A stretch of 35,206 nucleotides of DNA from Oscillospiraceae bacterium (GTDB lineage: Bacteria > Bacillota > Clostridia > UBA1212 > UBA1255): positions 1-35,206 of the forward strand of contig SVJD01000022.1 of assembly GCA_015069165.1 (NCBI GenBank), in the 5' to 3' direction. The translations under genes and the position numbers were made by a program. Under the pieces are notes generated by a model, which saw only the letters and a list, made by a program, of their open reading frames with translations, did no database searches and was not told the origin of the DNA. Positions 6,324 through 16,344 of the stretch are shown here, piece by piece. Numbering within the stretch: the stretch's first letter is position 1; the number at the start of each line of letters is the position of its first letter.

Positions 6324-8342
6324 ATGAAAAATAATTTTTTTGACAAATTGAATATGATGTTGGTAAACGTTATTTTTTCGTCGGTTTTAATCGTCGGTTT
6401 TTCATATTATTTTCTGACGAAAGGATTGTTTGTGCCTTTTTTTGTAGCAATATCGGTGTATTTTTTGTTCATTGCTATTAATCTTGCAGTTTATTTCATT
6501 AAGAAAAAGCATCTTGAAGAAAAAGTAAAAAAGCTTTCGTTCGGCACAAAATGGAAAGCTGTATCGCCCGGAGAGAGTGCTGTATATAACTTCGGTCTTC
6601 CGCTTGCTTTTGTTTCAGATTCGGGTACTTTTATATGGAGTAATGAGCTTTTTGAGAGCCTTTATGATGATAAAAAGGAAATGCGCCAAGATTTAAAAGA
6701 TATGTTCGTTTTGCATATTGCTCCTAAAATTGAGCTCTTGGCAGAGGATTTTTCATTTGAACAAACAATAAACGACAAACAATTTTTAGTTAAAACTGCC
6801 GTTGTAGGTCAAATTACGGGAAGCCGAGACGGTTTTTCTGTAATGATTTATTTGATTGATAAATCCTATGAGAAAAATATTAAAAGGTTATATGAAAGCC
6901 AAAGAATGGCCGTAGGTGAGCTTGTAATAGACAGCTATGAAGAAATTTATCAGACGAACGGCGAAATTGTAATAAACAGCATAAACGTTGAGCTTTCAAA
7001 GATTATCGATAAATGGTTAAAAGGCAAAAAAGCAGTTGCTCGAAAAATGGTAAGAGACAGGTACTTTATCGTTATGGAGTATGATTCTTTGCAAGAAATT
7101 ATGAAAGAAAAATTCAGTATTTTATCTGATGTAAAAAAGATAAATGTAGGTAACAGTATTCCTGTTACATTGAGCATAGGTATTTCTGTTTTGTGGGATT
7201 CCGTTTCGGAAAACGAAGCTAACATTGCTAAAGCTATAGAAGCCGTTACAAGCCGCGGCGGAGACCAAGCAGTTGTTATGGCAAAAGGTCAAAGAGATGA
7301 GTTTTACGGTGCGGGAAATGTTGAATTTGAGTCTTTAAATGAAGTTAAGGCAAGAGTTGTTTCCAATCAGTTAAAAGACTTGATTCTTGATAGTTCCAAA
7401 GTTTTGGTAATGGGACACGCTTTTCCGGATATGGACTCTTTGGGAGCATCTTTAGCCGTTTACAGAGCTGCTACATTGTTGGGCAAAAGGGCTCGTATTG
7501 TTTTGAAAGAAAATAATGAAAATCTCAAAGTAATTATGAATGAGCTCAAACTTTCAAAAGAATACGAGGATGTTATTATTACTCCCAGTTATGCGTTGGC
7601 AATAAGAGACGAAAAAACACTTGTGGTTGTTGTTGACGTATCTGACGCTCAAAGAGCAGAGGCTCCCAGGCTTCTTGAAGGGGCAGAGCGTATTGCAGTT
7701 ATAGACCATCACAGACGAGGTTCTTCGTATATACGCGATACTTTACTTGACTATAATGAAGTTACGGCTTCCTCTACCAGTGAACTTATGGTTGAGATTC
7801 TTCAATACATGCACCCGGGATTGAGTGTTCCGAAACTTGAGGCAGAAGCCATGTATGCGGGAATCCTTGTTGACACTAAAAACCTTGTATTCAAAACGGG
7901 CAGAAGAACATTTGCGGCAGCTGCATTTTTAAGAGGACAAAATGTTGATACTGTAGCTGTTCGTAAATATACACAACCGGATTTAAATACTTTCCTTGAT
8001 ATTGCAAATGTTACGAAAAACTCTAAAATTTACGATAATAAGATTGCAATAAGTAAAGCTTCTCAGATAAATTCCAATACAGATCTTGTAATTTCTATTG
8101 CGGCAGACCAAATGCTGAATGTGTTGGGGGTTGAGGCTTCGTTTGTTTTATATAGATTTGATGACGGCTCTGTGAAAATTACGGCAAGGTCATTAGGCGA
8201 AATAAATGTACAAGTTATTATGAGTAAAATGGGCGGCGGCGGACATCTTACCGCTGCGGCAACTAACATTAAAGATGGTAACTCAATTGATACTATTGAA
8301 AAAATTTTAATAGATAATATAAGAGCTTATCTTAATTCATAA
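6324..8342 (+). CDS. gdpP: Cyclic-di-AMP phosphodiesterase GdpP (YybT)
   Basis: GdpP is a membrane-bound enzyme that hydrolyses c-di-AMP to pApA. The 672-residue protein has two membrane segments (about residues 12-31 and 36-59), a degenerate PAS region (about 80-180) and a modified GGDEF domain with RGGDQAVV at 311-318. A DHH/DHHA1 phosphodiesterase follows: GHAFPDMDSLG gives His365, Asp369 and Asp371; VVDVSDAQR gives Asp438; IDHHRRG gives the DHH at 461-463; and MGGGGHLTAAAT closes the DHHA1 part. The ATG at 6324 follows CAGGAG. An upstream in-frame ATG at 6291 lies inside the terminator stem and is unlikely. The gdpP-rplI-dnaB order is common in Firmicutes. No clear promoter separates it from the terminator. 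Confidence 0.95.
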   Translation: MKNNFFDKLNMMLVNVIFSSVLIVGFSYYFLTKGLFVPFFVAISVYFLFIAINLAVYFIKKKHLEEKVKKLSFGTKWKAVSPGESAVYNFGLPLAFVSDSGTFIWSNELFESLYDDKKEMRQDLKDMFVLHIAPKIELLAEDFSFEQTINDKQFLVKTAVVGQITGSRDGFSVMIYLIDKSYEKNIKRLYESQRMAVGELVIDSYEEIYQTNGEIVINSINVELSKIIDKWLKGKKAVARKMVRDRYFIVMEYDSLQEIMKEKFSILSDVKKINVGNSIPVTLSIGISVLWDSVSENEANIAKAIEAVTSRGGDQAVVMAKGQRDEFYGAGNVEFESLNEVKARVVSNQLKDLILDSSKVLVMGHAFPDMDSLGASLAVYRAATLLGKRARIVLKENNENLKVIMNELKLSKEYEDVIITPSYALAIRDEKTLVVVVDVSDAQRAEAPRLLEGAERIAVIDHHRRGSSYIRDTLLDYNEVTASSTSELMVEILQYMHPGLSVPKLEAEAMYAGILVDTKNLVFKTGRRTFAAAAFLRGQNVDTVAVRKYTQPDLNTFLDIANVTKNSKIYDNKIAISKASQINSNTDLVISIAADQMLNVLGVEASFVLYRFDDGSVKITARSLGEINVQVIMSKMGGGGHLTAAATNIKDGNSIDTIEKILIDNIRAYLNS

Positions 8343-8378
8343 TTTAATGATTTTAAGTTTGGTTTGGAGGTAAATATA

Positions 8379-8822
8379 ATGAAAGTTATTTTAAAACAAG
8401 ATGTAAAAGGTTTAGGAAAAAAAGACGAAATAGTAAATGCAAGTGACGGTTATGCCAAGAATTACCTTATCCCCAGAGGAATAGCTGTTGTGGCATCTAC
8501 AGGTAATGTAAATGAAGCGGTAAATAAACAAAAGGCTATAGCGGAGAAGAAGCAAAGAGAATTTGATACAGCAAAAGAATTCGCCGCTAAACTTGAAGGT
8601 AAGACCGTAACTATAAAAGCAAAGGCAGGAGAAAGCGGCAAATTATTTGGTGCAGTTTCAAATAAAGATATTGCCGATGCTATAAAAAACCAATACAAAA
8701 TTGAAATAGATAAGAAAAAAATTGTATTGAACGATCCTATAAAGACAGCCGGAAATCATGAAGTTGAAATACGTATTTATGCCGGCGTTGTAACAAGAGT
8801 AAACGTAAAAATCGAAGTTTAA
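8379..8822 (+). CDS. rplI: 50S ribosomal protein L9
   Basis: The 147-residue protein starts MKVILKQDVKGLGKKDEIV and has DGYAKNYLIPRGIAV, the diagnostic rRNA-binding N-domain of L9. A long helix (residues about 45-75) and a C-terminal domain ending in VNVKIEV follow. The in-frame TTG at 8364 is part of the TTGGAGG ribosome-binding site, so the ATG at 8379 is the start. L9 lies between gdpP and dnaB as in Bacillus. Confidence 0.97.
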   Translation: MKVILKQDVKGLGKKDEIVNASDGYAKNYLIPRGIAVVASTGNVNEAVNKQKAIAEKKQREFDTAKEFAAKLEGKTVTIKAKAGESGKLFGAVSNKDIADAIKNQYKIEIDKKKIVLNDPIKTAGNHEVEIRIYAGVVTRVNVKIEV

Positions 8823-8842
8823 TAAAGGGGAATTTTTTAAAA

Positions 8843-10180
8843 ATGAAAATGCTGCCGCCACAGAATATAGACGCTGAAAAATCTGCCTTGGGTGCGATAC
8901 TTACAGATCAAAGCGTAATGCTTGATGTTATGGAAGTTTTAAATCCTGAGGACTTTTACAGAGCTGACCATGCCGCTGTTTATAAGGCTATGGTTCGTCT
9001 TTTTACGCAGTCAAAACCTATAGACATCATAACGGTTACCGAAGAACTTGTTTCTTCCGGAGAAATAGAAAAGGCAGGCGGAGCGCAGTATATTGTTTCA
9101 TTGACAGAAGAAGTTCCGATTGTGTCAAATGCACTTCAATATGCAAATATTGTTGCGGATAAAGCAGTACAAAGAAGATTGATAAAGGCTGGCGGAGATA
9201 TTGCAAAAGCATCGTATGCACCTGAAGGCGATGTCAGTGACCTTATTGAACAAGCAGAAAAAGCAATATTTAATGTTTCGCAAGGCAGAGCAACAAAGGC
9301 ATATGTAAGAATATCGGATGTTCTCCCGAGGGTATTTGAGGAAATTACGGAAATTTCTCAAGGCAAAGACATTTCCGGCATACCGACAGGTTTTACAGAT
9401 CTTGATAAAATTCTTTACGGATTGCATAGTCCCGATCTTGTTATGGTAGCAGCTCGACCGGGTATGGGTAAAACTGCGTTTATGCTTAATTTGGCGCAAC
9501 ACGCGGCTGTAAAGAGAAATATCCCCGTTGCTGTGTTTAACTTGGAAATGTCGAACGAACAGCTTGTAAAGCGTCTTATTAGCTCTGAATCAGGCATAGT
9601 ATCCGAAAAATTAAGAAACGGACAGCTTACGCCTGAAGATTGGAATAATTTTGCGGCGGTTTTTGACACATTGGGAAATGCGCCGATTTATTTTGATGAT
9701 AATACGGAAATGACAGTGAGCGCAATAAGGGCAAAGTGCAGAAAGCTTAAACTGGAAAAAGGCATTAAATTGGTGATTGTGGACTATTTGCAGCTTATGA
9801 AGAGCGGTGCGTATTCCGACAGCAGACAAAACGAAGTTTCAGATATTTCAAGAGCTCTTAAAGTAATGGCAAGAGAACTTGATGTTCCTGTAGTGGTTGG
9901 CTCACAGCTCAGCCGTGAAGTTGAAAAGAGAGCAGATAAAAGACCGATGCTCAGTGATTTAAGAGAATCAGGTTCCATAGAGCAGGATGCGGACGTTGTA
10001 ATGTTTTTATACAGAGATGATTACTATAACAAAGAATCTCAATTTAAAAATATTGCAGAAGTCATCATAGGTAAACATCGTAACGGTTCTACCGGCACCG
10101 TGCAGCTTGCATTCGATCCTGCAAAAATGGCTTTCAGAAATTTGTCATTTGCAGGAGGAAAGCAACCGCCTCAAGGTTAA
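8843..10180 (+). CDS. dnaB: Replicative DNA helicase DnaB (DnaC in Bacillus naming)
   Basis: This is the ring-shaped 5'-3' helicase of the replication fork. The 445-residue protein has the N-terminal DnaB domain (PPQNIDAEKSALGAIL, residues 5-20) and a linker near 150-180. The RecA-like core has Walker A RPGMGKT at 205-211, Walker B VIVDYLQLM around Asp314, and GSQLSREVEKRADKRP. Length matches the family (440-455). AAAGGGGA precedes the ATG, 20 bases after rplI. Its last 60 codons overlap a spurious upstream extension of tilS, not a second gene. Confidence 0.97.
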   Translation: MKMLPPQNIDAEKSALGAILTDQSVMLDVMEVLNPEDFYRADHAAVYKAMVRLFTQSKPIDIITVTEELVSSGEIEKAGGAQYIVSLTEEVPIVSNALQYANIVADKAVQRRLIKAGGDIAKASYAPEGDVSDLIEQAEKAIFNVSQGRATKAYVRISDVLPRVFEEITEISQGKDISGIPTGFTDLDKILYGLHSPDLVMVAARPGMGKTAFMLNLAQHAAVKRNIPVAVFNLEMSNEQLVKRLISSESGIVSEKLRNGQLTPEDWNNFAAVFDTLGNAPIYFDDNTEMTVSAIRAKCRKLKLEKGIKLVIVDYLQLMKSGAYSDSRQNEVSDISRALKVMARELDVPVVVGSQLSREVEKRADKRPMLSDLRESGSIEQDADVVMFLYRDDYYNKESQFKNIAEVIIGKHRNGSTGTVQLAFDPAKMAFRNLSFAGGKQPPQG

Positions 10181-10184
10181 TATA

Positions 10185-11591
10185 ATGAATAAAAAGAAAT
10201 TTTTGGAATCTTTAACAAATAAATGTAATGTTGAAATCACACCTGATTTAAAAATAATTGCAGGAGTTTCAGGCGGTGCGGATTCTGTATGTATGCTTTT
10301 GCTTTTGAATGAAATATTTAATCCCGATTCTATTATTTGTTGCCATTTTAACCATAAAATCAGGGGTGTATATGCCGAACGAGATGCGAAATTTACAGAG
10401 AATTTAGCAAAAAAACTTGGTGTAAAATTTGAATTGGCAGAAGCAGATGTTCCGTTGTACGCAAAAGAAAACGGTTTGGGATTGGAAGAGGCTGCAAGAA
10501 AACTGCGATATAATTTTTTTGAAAAGATTAAGACAAAATACAGTAACTCATTGATTGCGGTAGCTCATAACAAAAATGATAAAACAGAAACGATTCTTCA
10601 CAATATTTCAAGAGGTACTTCTATTGACGGTTTAAAAGGTATTGAATACAGACGCGGAGACATCATAAGACCGCTCCTTGATTTTTCTAAAACAGAGATA
10701 ATATCAATTTGTGAAAATTACGGAGTTAAACCTATTTTTGACGAAACAAACGATGATGTAAAATATAAAAGAAATATGATAAGAAATAATGTTATTCCGT
10801 ATTTGAAAGATACATTCGGAGAAGATTTTGAAAATCATATTTTGGCTCTTTCGGAATCTGCGTCGTTGGACAGTGAGTTTTTACAGAGAGTTACAAAAGA
10901 ATCGTATGAGAGAATTTGTACTGCTCAATATAAACCGTTCTTTAAAATTACGCTTAATTATTTTGAGTTTTTAAAACTTGATGCGGCAATACAAAACAGG
11001 CTTATAAGATTTATATTAAGTCAGGTGCGAGATATAGATAAAAAATTAATTTTTCCTGAATATACGGGAATTTATTCGGATATGATTTTAAGGGTAAGAG
11101 CTTCAACCGAAACTTTAAGCCCCGGTAAGTATATAGAGGTTGGTTTGGGTGTTTTATGTGTAAAAACAAGTGAAGATATATATTTTGCCCACAAAAGCGT
11201 AATTTGTCCTACAGGTAAAATAACTTCTTCTATTGAAATTACACAAAATGTTATTGAAAAAGGAAGTAATTTTAAACCCTTGAAAAACGAGATGGTTGAA
11301 TATTTTGATGCTGATGGTCTATCTGAACTTTACGGGATTGATTTTTCAGAAAAGATTAAGCTTGTAAGAAATGATAATTTTGATTGTGAATTTCATCCAT
11401 TTGGAATGAAAGGGCGAAAAAAACTTAGAAAATTCCTTATTGACAGCAAAATCGGTACTTTCGAAAGAGCTTTTACGGAGCTTGTAACTATAGGTGAAAA
11501 TATTCTTTGGATTCCGGGAATCAGAAGAAGCAATATAGCTCCTATTGATAAAAATACAACTCGTGTTATAATAATAAAATACATTCCTTAG
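10185..11591 (+). CDS. tilS: tRNA(Ile)-lysidine synthetase
   Basis: TilS modifies the wobble C34 of tRNA-Ile(CAU) to lysidine using ATP and lysine, changing both charging and decoding. The 468-residue protein has the PP-loop SGGADS at residues 29-34. It also has CCHFNHKIRG, ERDAKFTENLAKK, EAARKLRYNFFEK and the tRNA-binding block DETNDDVKYKRNMIRNNVIP, then a C-terminal substrate-recognition domain ending in FLIDSKIG and WIPGIRRS. The start at 10185 begins at the family N-terminus; an upstream ATG at 10107 is inside dnaB. The ribosome-binding site is weak (AAGG), suggesting coupling with dnaB, which ends 4 bases earlier. hpt and ftsH follow, the classical order. Confidence 0.95.
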   Translation: MNKKKFLESLTNKCNVEITPDLKIIAGVSGGADSVCMLLLLNEIFNPDSIICCHFNHKIRGVYAERDAKFTENLAKKLGVKFELAEADVPLYAKENGLGLEEAARKLRYNFFEKIKTKYSNSLIAVAHNKNDKTETILHNISRGTSIDGLKGIEYRRGDIIRPLLDFSKTEIISICENYGVKPIFDETNDDVKYKRNMIRNNVIPYLKDTFGEDFENHILALSESASLDSEFLQRVTKESYERICTAQYKPFFKITLNYFEFLKLDAAIQNRLIRFILSQVRDIDKKLIFPEYTGIYSDMILRVRASTETLSPGKYIEVGLGVLCVKTSEDIYFAHKSVICPTGKITSSIEITQNVIEKGSNFKPLKNEMVEYFDADGLSELYGIDFSEKIKLVRNDNFDCEFHPFGMKGRKKLRKFLIDSKIGTFERAFTELVTIGENILWIPGIRRSNIAPIDKNTTRVIIIKYIP

Positions 11592-11605
11592 TTGGAGGTA
11601 GCACA

Positions 11606-12163
11606 ATGGATAATATAAAAGAAATAAATGAATATTTGGATCGTGTTCTGGTTTCAAAAGAACAGATTCAAGAAATGGTAGCAGACTTGGGAAAAAGAAT
11701 AACAGAAGATTATAATGGTAAAAAATTAATTCTTATCGGAGTTTTAAAAGGCGGATTTGTTTTTTTATCAGATTTGGTTCGTGAAATAAAAATTCCGGTA
11801 GAAATGGATTTTATAGCCGTTTCCAGCTATGGATCTTCTACAAAAACATCCGGCGTAGTTCGTCTTATTAAGGATATTGATGTTCCGCTGAATGATAAAC
11901 ATGTTATAATTGTTGAGGATATTATAGATTCCGGTTTAACACTTACATATCTTAAGGAAATGTTCGCGGCAAGAAATCCTTTAAGCCTTAAGATTTGTAC
12001 TGCATTTGACAAACCCGAAAGAAGAAAAGTAGAGTTAAAAGCAGAATATTCTGGAATAGAAATTCCCGATGAATACGTTGTCGGTTATGGACTTGATTAT
12101 GATGGTATTTTAAGAAATCTTCCGGAACTTTACGTTTTGGATAGGAAGATTTATGAAAAATAA
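11606..12163 (+). CDS. hpt: Hypoxanthine phosphoribosyltransferase
   Basis: The enzyme salvages hypoxanthine (and usually guanine) to IMP/GMP using PRPP. The 185-residue protein carries the PRPP motif IIVEDIIDSGLTL at residues 101-113. Upstream is LIGVLKGGFVFLSDL (residues 43-57) with the PPi-binding loop, and VVGYGLDYDGILRNLPEL near the C-terminus. TTGGAGG precedes the ATG. It sits between tilS and ftsH, 14 bases from each, as in Bacillus subtilis. Confidence 0.96.
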   Translation: MDNIKEINEYLDRVLVSKEQIQEMVADLGKRITEDYNGKKLILIGVLKGGFVFLSDLVREIKIPVEMDFIAVSSYGSSTKTSGVVRLIKDIDVPLNDKHVIIVEDIIDSGLTLTYLKEMFAARNPLSLKICTAFDKPERRKVELKAEYSGIEIPDEYVVGYGLDYDGILRNLPELYVLDRKIYEK

Positions 12164-12177
12164 AGGAGGTTGTTTAT

Positions 12178-14004
12178 TTGAAACTTCTTAGAACGATATC
12201 GCCGTATATTGTTATATTGGGACTTGTTGTTCTCGTTATCGTATTGGTTACATCTCTTATTTCACCCGAGGAGGTCACATATACGGAATTTGTGCGCGAG
12301 CTTTCGGCGGGTAATGTTAAATCTGTAGAGATTACAGATAATACAGCAACAATTAAATTAAAAGCAAACAGTGCAAGTGATGAAAAATTAAAAGAAGGCC
12401 AATATGTATTACAGATAAAATCACTTGAAAACTTTGACAAAATGATGTTGGACGAGGTAAAAGGCGGCCGGGATGTAGAATATAAAAACGAAGTACAAGA
12501 TATTCCGTTTGTTGTAGAGATTTTACCTTATATTTTGCTTGTGGTTGTATTCTTTGTATTTATGTACGTAATGCTCGGTCAAGGCCAAAATGGCAGCGGT
12601 AAGCCTATGAGCTTTTCAAAGAGCCGTGCAAGGCTATATACAACAAGTAAAATAACATTTGAAAACGTTGCCGGAGCGAAAGAGGAAAAAGAAGAAATGA
12701 TGGAACTTGTTTCTTTTTTAAAGAATCCTAAGCAATATTCACTTGTCGGAGCAAGAATACCGAAAGGTGTATTGATGGTAGGACCTCCGGGAACAGGTAA
12801 AACTTATTTGGCAAAAGCAGTAGCCGGAGAAGCAGGCGTTCCGTTCTTCTCAATCAGCGGTTCTGATTTTGTTGAAATGTATGTTGGTGTCGGTGCATCC
12901 AGAGTAAGAGATTTATTTGAGCAAGCTAAAAAGAACTCACCGTGCCTTGTGTTTATAGACGAAATTGATGCTGTAGGCCGTCACAGAGGTGCCGGTGTAG
13001 GAGGAGGACATGACGAAAGAGAGCAAACACTTAATCAGCTCCTCGTTGAAATGGATGGTTTCGGTATAAATGAAGGTGTTATAGTTATTGCGGCAACAAA
13101 CAGACCTGATATTCTTGACCCTGCGCTTACAAGGCCGGGAAGATTTGACAGAAAAATTGTAGTAGGATATCCCGATATTAAGGCTCGTGAGGAAATTCTT
13201 GCTGTTCATGCTAAAAACAAACCGCTTGAAGAAAATATTGATTTGGCAGATATTGCTAAAATTACATCAGGCTTTACAGCTGCGGATTTGGAGAATCTTT
13301 TAAATGAAGCAGCTCTCCTTGCCGTAAGAGACGGTAAGGAAAAAATCGGTGCAGAGCAGATTAAAGAAGCAACATTCCGTGTAATTGTTGGACCGGAAAA
13401 GAGAAGCCGCGTTATGACAGAACGCGATAAGTGGCTTACTTCACTGCATGAAGTCGGTCATGCTATTGCTGTTAAGCTTTTGTCATCAACAAATAAAGTT
13501 GACAGAATATCAATAATACCCGCAGGTACAGCAGGTGGTTATACAGCACACAGGCCGGAAGAAGATACTTCATATATGACACGCTCTCAGCTTATTGAAG
13601 AAATAATGGTTTGTCTCGGCGGTAAGGCGGCGGAAGAAATTCTTTTGGGAGAAGTCAGCACAGGTGCATCTTCTGACCTTAAACGTGCAAATTCCGTTGC
13701 ACACAATATGGTTGAAAAATACGGTATGAGTGAAAACATCGGTAACCTTGTGTTTGATGATGGCGGAGAAGTATTTATCGGTAAAGATTACGGACATACG
13801 AGAAATTACAGCGAAGAAACTGCAGCGGCAATTGATCGTGAAGTTAAGCTGATAATCGATAATGCGTACGACAAAGTTAAACTTGTCCTTAAAGAAAACA
13901 TTGATAAATTGAATTCTATTTCTCGCATACTTCTTGAAAAAGAACGTATTGAGGGAGATGAATTCGAAAAACTTATGAGTGAATCAACAGTAATAGATGC
14001 ATAA
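12178..14004 (+). CDS. ftsH: ATP-dependent zinc metalloprotease FtsH
   Basis: FtsH is a membrane-anchored AAA+ hexamer that degrades membrane and regulatory proteins. The 608-residue product has a membrane segment at residues about 9-28, an extracytoplasmic domain to about 107, and a second membrane segment at about 111-133. The AAA module has Walker A GPPGTGKT at 202-209, Walker [11 protein letters not shown] near 259-268, and RPGRFDR. The zinc motif is HEVGH at 424-428. The start is TTG, chosen because AAAGGAGG ends 8 bases before it and [13 protein letters not shown] leads directly into the first membrane helix. The C-terminus (ESTVIDA) is short and lacks a long extension. It is the last gene of the tilS-hpt-ftsH unit. 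Confidence 0.96.
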   Translation: MKLLRTISPYIVILGLVVLVIVLVTSLISPEEVTYTEFVRELSAGNVKSVEITDNTATIKLKANSASDEKLKEGQYVLQIKSLENFDKMMLDEVKGGRDVEYKNEVQDIPFVVEILPYILLVVVFFVFMYVMLGQGQNGSGKPMSFSKSRARLYTTSKITFENVAGAKEEKEEMMELVSFLKNPKQYSLVGARIPKGVLMVGPPGTGKTYLAKAVAGEAGVPFFSISGSDFVEMYVGVGASRVRDLFEQAKKNSPCLVFIDEIDAVGRHRGAGVGGGHDEREQTLNQLLVEMDGFGINEGVIVIAATNRPDILDPALTRPGRFDRKIVVGYPDIKAREEILAVHAKNKPLEENIDLADIAKITSGFTAADLENLLNEAALLAVRDGKEKIGAEQIKEATFRVIVGPEKRSRVMTERDKWLTSLHEVGHAIAVKLLSSTNKVDRISIIPAGTAGGYTAHRPEEDTSYMTRSQLIEEIMVCLGGKAAEEILLGEVSTGASSDLKRANSVAHNMVEKYGMSENIGNLVFDDGGEVFIGKDYGHTRNYSEETAAAIDREVKLIIDNAYDKVKLVLKENIDKLNSISRILLEKERIEGDEFEKLMSESTVIDA

Positions 14005-14052
14005 TTATTTCTAAAGTAATTATCATTATTATGTAGGCAACATCCATAAGCT

Positions 14053-14102
14053 TAACAGTCCTTTCTTATCCGGAGCATAATTTATTATATGCTCCGGTGT
14101 TA
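14053..14102 (+). terminator. Strong hairpin between ftsH and recD2, possible terminator or leader
   Basis: CCGGAGCATA (14070-14079) and TATGCTCCGG (14088-14097) form a perfect 10-bp stem with an 8-base loop. TAACA (14053-14057) can pair with TGTTA (14098-14102) to add an outer helix across a 12-base one-sided bulge. The downstream tail is only partly T-rich (TGTTAGTATTTGTT), so terminator function is plausible but not certain. The recD2 ribosome-binding site follows 12 bases later. The rest of the ftsH-recD2 spacer holds only an AT-rich 7-bp inverted repeat at 14001-14023 and no promoter I could support. Confidence 0.55.
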
Positions 14103-14124
14103 GTATTTGTTACAGGAGGTTTGT

Positions 14125-16344
14125 GTGGAAACATTACGAGGTATTATTATTGATATAATATTTCAAAATGAGGAAAGTGGTTTCAAAATTTGTGAGCTTG
14201 AGACTGATGATGATGTCGTTGTTATAAAAGGAACTATGCCGATTATAGAAATCGGAGAAAAAGTAAAAGTAGACGGAATATGGTCTACACATGATTTTTA
14301 TGGCGAACAGTTTAATGTAAATAATTTTGAAATTGAAATTCCTAAAGACCCCGAAGAAATTGAAGCTTTTTTGTCTTCCGGTTTAATTTCCGGCATTGGA
14401 AACGCAACTGCAAGACTTATTGTTAATTCTTTTGGAAAAGAAACATATGATATTATACTGAATTCGCCCGAAAAATTGGCAGAACTTAAAGGAATCTCCC
14501 ATAACAAAGCAATGAAGATTGCAGAAGGCTTTAAAGCTCATTTTCAAATGAGTGACATAGTGGCGTATTTTAACAAATACGGATTATCTGCGAAACTTGC
14601 AATAAAAGCGTATCAAATTTACGGCGAGACAGCACTTTCCGTAGTAAAAAGAAATCCGTATATATTAATAAACGATATTCCGGAGGTTGGCTTTAAAACT
14701 GCGGATAAAATCGGCAGAAGTATTGGTTTGGAAACTGATTCCTCTCCGAGAATACAAGCCGGAATAATACACTGTCTGAAACAAGCTATGCAATACGGCC
14801 ATGTTTATGTGCCGTATGAAATGCTTTTAAATGAATCTAAAGAGCTTCTGCAAGTTAATGTTGATATATTAATTAAGAGCCTTGACGAGCTTGCTGCAGC
14901 ATCTAAAATCTATATTGATTATGATGAAAAAGATAACAAGACTGTATACATTTCGTATATGTATAATTGCGAAAAGTATATAGCACAAAGATTGCATTCA
15001 ATCAGCGATTCTGTTTTTCCTTTTGATGAAAAGAACTTCAATACAAGCATCCGGCAATTTTCTGATTTTTCCGGATATGACCTTGATGAAAATCAAATTT
15101 CCGCTATACGCAAAGCCGGAGAAAACGGTTTGACTGTTATAACCGGCGGTCCGGGAACAGGAAAAACCACAATAATCAGGGCGTTGGTACATTTCTTCAC
15201 TTCTTGTAAGAATAAGTGCGTTCTTGCAGCTCCTACGGGGCGCGCAGCCAAGAGAATGACGGAATCTTGCGGTTTTCAAGCAAAGACGATACACAGATTG
15301 TTAGAATTTTCCGGAGATGAAAGCGATGACGATGCAAAGCTGACATTTAAACGTAATGAAGAAAATCCCATCGAAGCTGATGTAGTTATTATTGATGAGC
15401 TTTCAATGGTAGATACACTTTTGATGTATCATCTTTTAAAGGCAATACCTGATAATGTCAGGATTATTTTAGTGGGAGATAAGGATCAGCTTCCTTCCGT
15501 AGGTGCAGGAAATGTGCTTTGTGATATTATTGCTTCGGAATGTTTTTCTGTAGTTACGCTTTCTGTAATATACAGACGCGAAAACGAAAGTTTGATTTCC
15601 GTAAATGCCCATAAAATAAACATGGGAGAAATGCCCATATTAAACACAAAAGACGGAGATTTCTTTATTATAAGCCGAAATAAATCAGAAGAATGTGCAG
15701 ATGCGGTTACAGAGCTTGTCACAAAAAGACTCCCCGAAGCATACGGCATTAATCCGTTAAAAGATATACAAGTGCTGATTCCTTCTAAGAAAGGTCCTGT
15801 TGGAAGTATATCAACAAATGTTCTTTTGCAAGAAAAGCTGAATCCGGCAGAGAAGTTTAAAAAAGAGATTGTACTTGAAGATGTTGTTTACCGTGAAGGC
15901 GACAGAGTTATGCAGATTAAAAATAACTACCGTATTAAGTGGTATAAACAAGATAGGCCTGAACAAGACGGAGAAGGCATTTTTAACGGGGAAATGGGGG
16001 AAATACTGTATATTAATGACAAAGCCAGAGAGATTTGCGTTTTGTTTGATGACGACAGATGTGCTACATACAGCTATAATGAAATAAGGCAGTTAGAACA
16101 TTGTTACGCAATTACAGTGCATAAAAGCCAAGGAAGTGAGTTTCCTTATTGTGTAATACCGATTGCAGGAAATCCGCCTATGCTTATGACGAGAAATATA
16201 CTCTATACGGCAATAACAAGAGCGAAAAAAATGGTAATTCTTGTCGGTACACGAGAGCAGATAAGATATATGGCAGAAAATAACAGACAGCAATTACGTT
16301 TTACCGGATTACGCAAAATGATTAAAAATTATGAAGTTGATTGA
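14125..16344 (+). CDS. recD2: RecD2-type ATP-dependent DNA helicase
   Basis: RecD2 is a stand-alone 5'-3' superfamily 1B helicase involved in DNA repair outside RecBCD. The 739-residue protein has an N-terminal OB-like region (to about residue 80) and a helix-hairpin-helix region (GLISGIGNATARLIV, KLAELKGISHNKAMKIAEG). The RecA-like core has Walker A GGPGTGKTT at 341-349, APTGRAAKRM, VIIDELSMVDT and GDKDQLPSVGAG. A C-terminal YAITVHKSQGSEF motif and LYTAITRAKK complete it. The start is GTG; ACAGGAGG ends 5 bases before it. A TTG at 14107 precedes the Shine-Dalgarno and is unlikely. The 3' end overlaps comFC by 14 bases. Confidence 0.94.
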   Translation: METLRGIIIDIIFQNEESGFKICELETDDDVVVIKGTMPIIEIGEKVKVDGIWSTHDFYGEQFNVNNFEIEIPKDPEEIEAFLSSGLISGIGNATARLIVNSFGKETYDIILNSPEKLAELKGISHNKAMKIAEGFKAHFQMSDIVAYFNKYGLSAKLAIKAYQIYGETALSVVKRNPYILINDIPEVGFKTADKIGRSIGLETDSSPRIQAGIIHCLKQAMQYGHVYVPYEMLLNESKELLQVNVDILIKSLDELAAASKIYIDYDEKDNKTVYISYMYNCEKYIAQRLHSISDSVFPFDEKNFNTSIRQFSDFSGYDLDENQISAIRKAGENGLTVITGGPGTGKTTIIRALVHFFTSCKNKCVLAAPTGRAAKRMTESCGFQAKTIHRLLEFSGDESDDDAKLTFKRNEENPIEADVVIIDELSMVDTLLMYHLLKAIPDNVRIILVGDKDQLPSVGAGNVLCDIIASECFSVVTLSVIYRRENESLISVNAHKINMGEMPILNTKDGDFFIISRNKSEECADAVTELVTKRLPEAYGINPLKDIQVLIPSKKGPVGSISTNVLLQEKLNPAEKFKKEIVLEDVVYREGDRVMQIKNNYRIKWYKQDRPEQDGEGIFNGEMGEILYINDKAREICVLFDDDRCATYSYNEIRQLEHCYAITVHKSQGSEFPYCVIPIAGNPPMLMTRNILYTAITRAKKMVILVGTREQIRYMAENNRQQLRFTGLRKMIKNYEVD

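Noticed and set aside
10107-10184. An upstream start for tilS at 10107
   Set aside because: It lies within dnaB coding sequence and adds 26 residues not typical of TilS.
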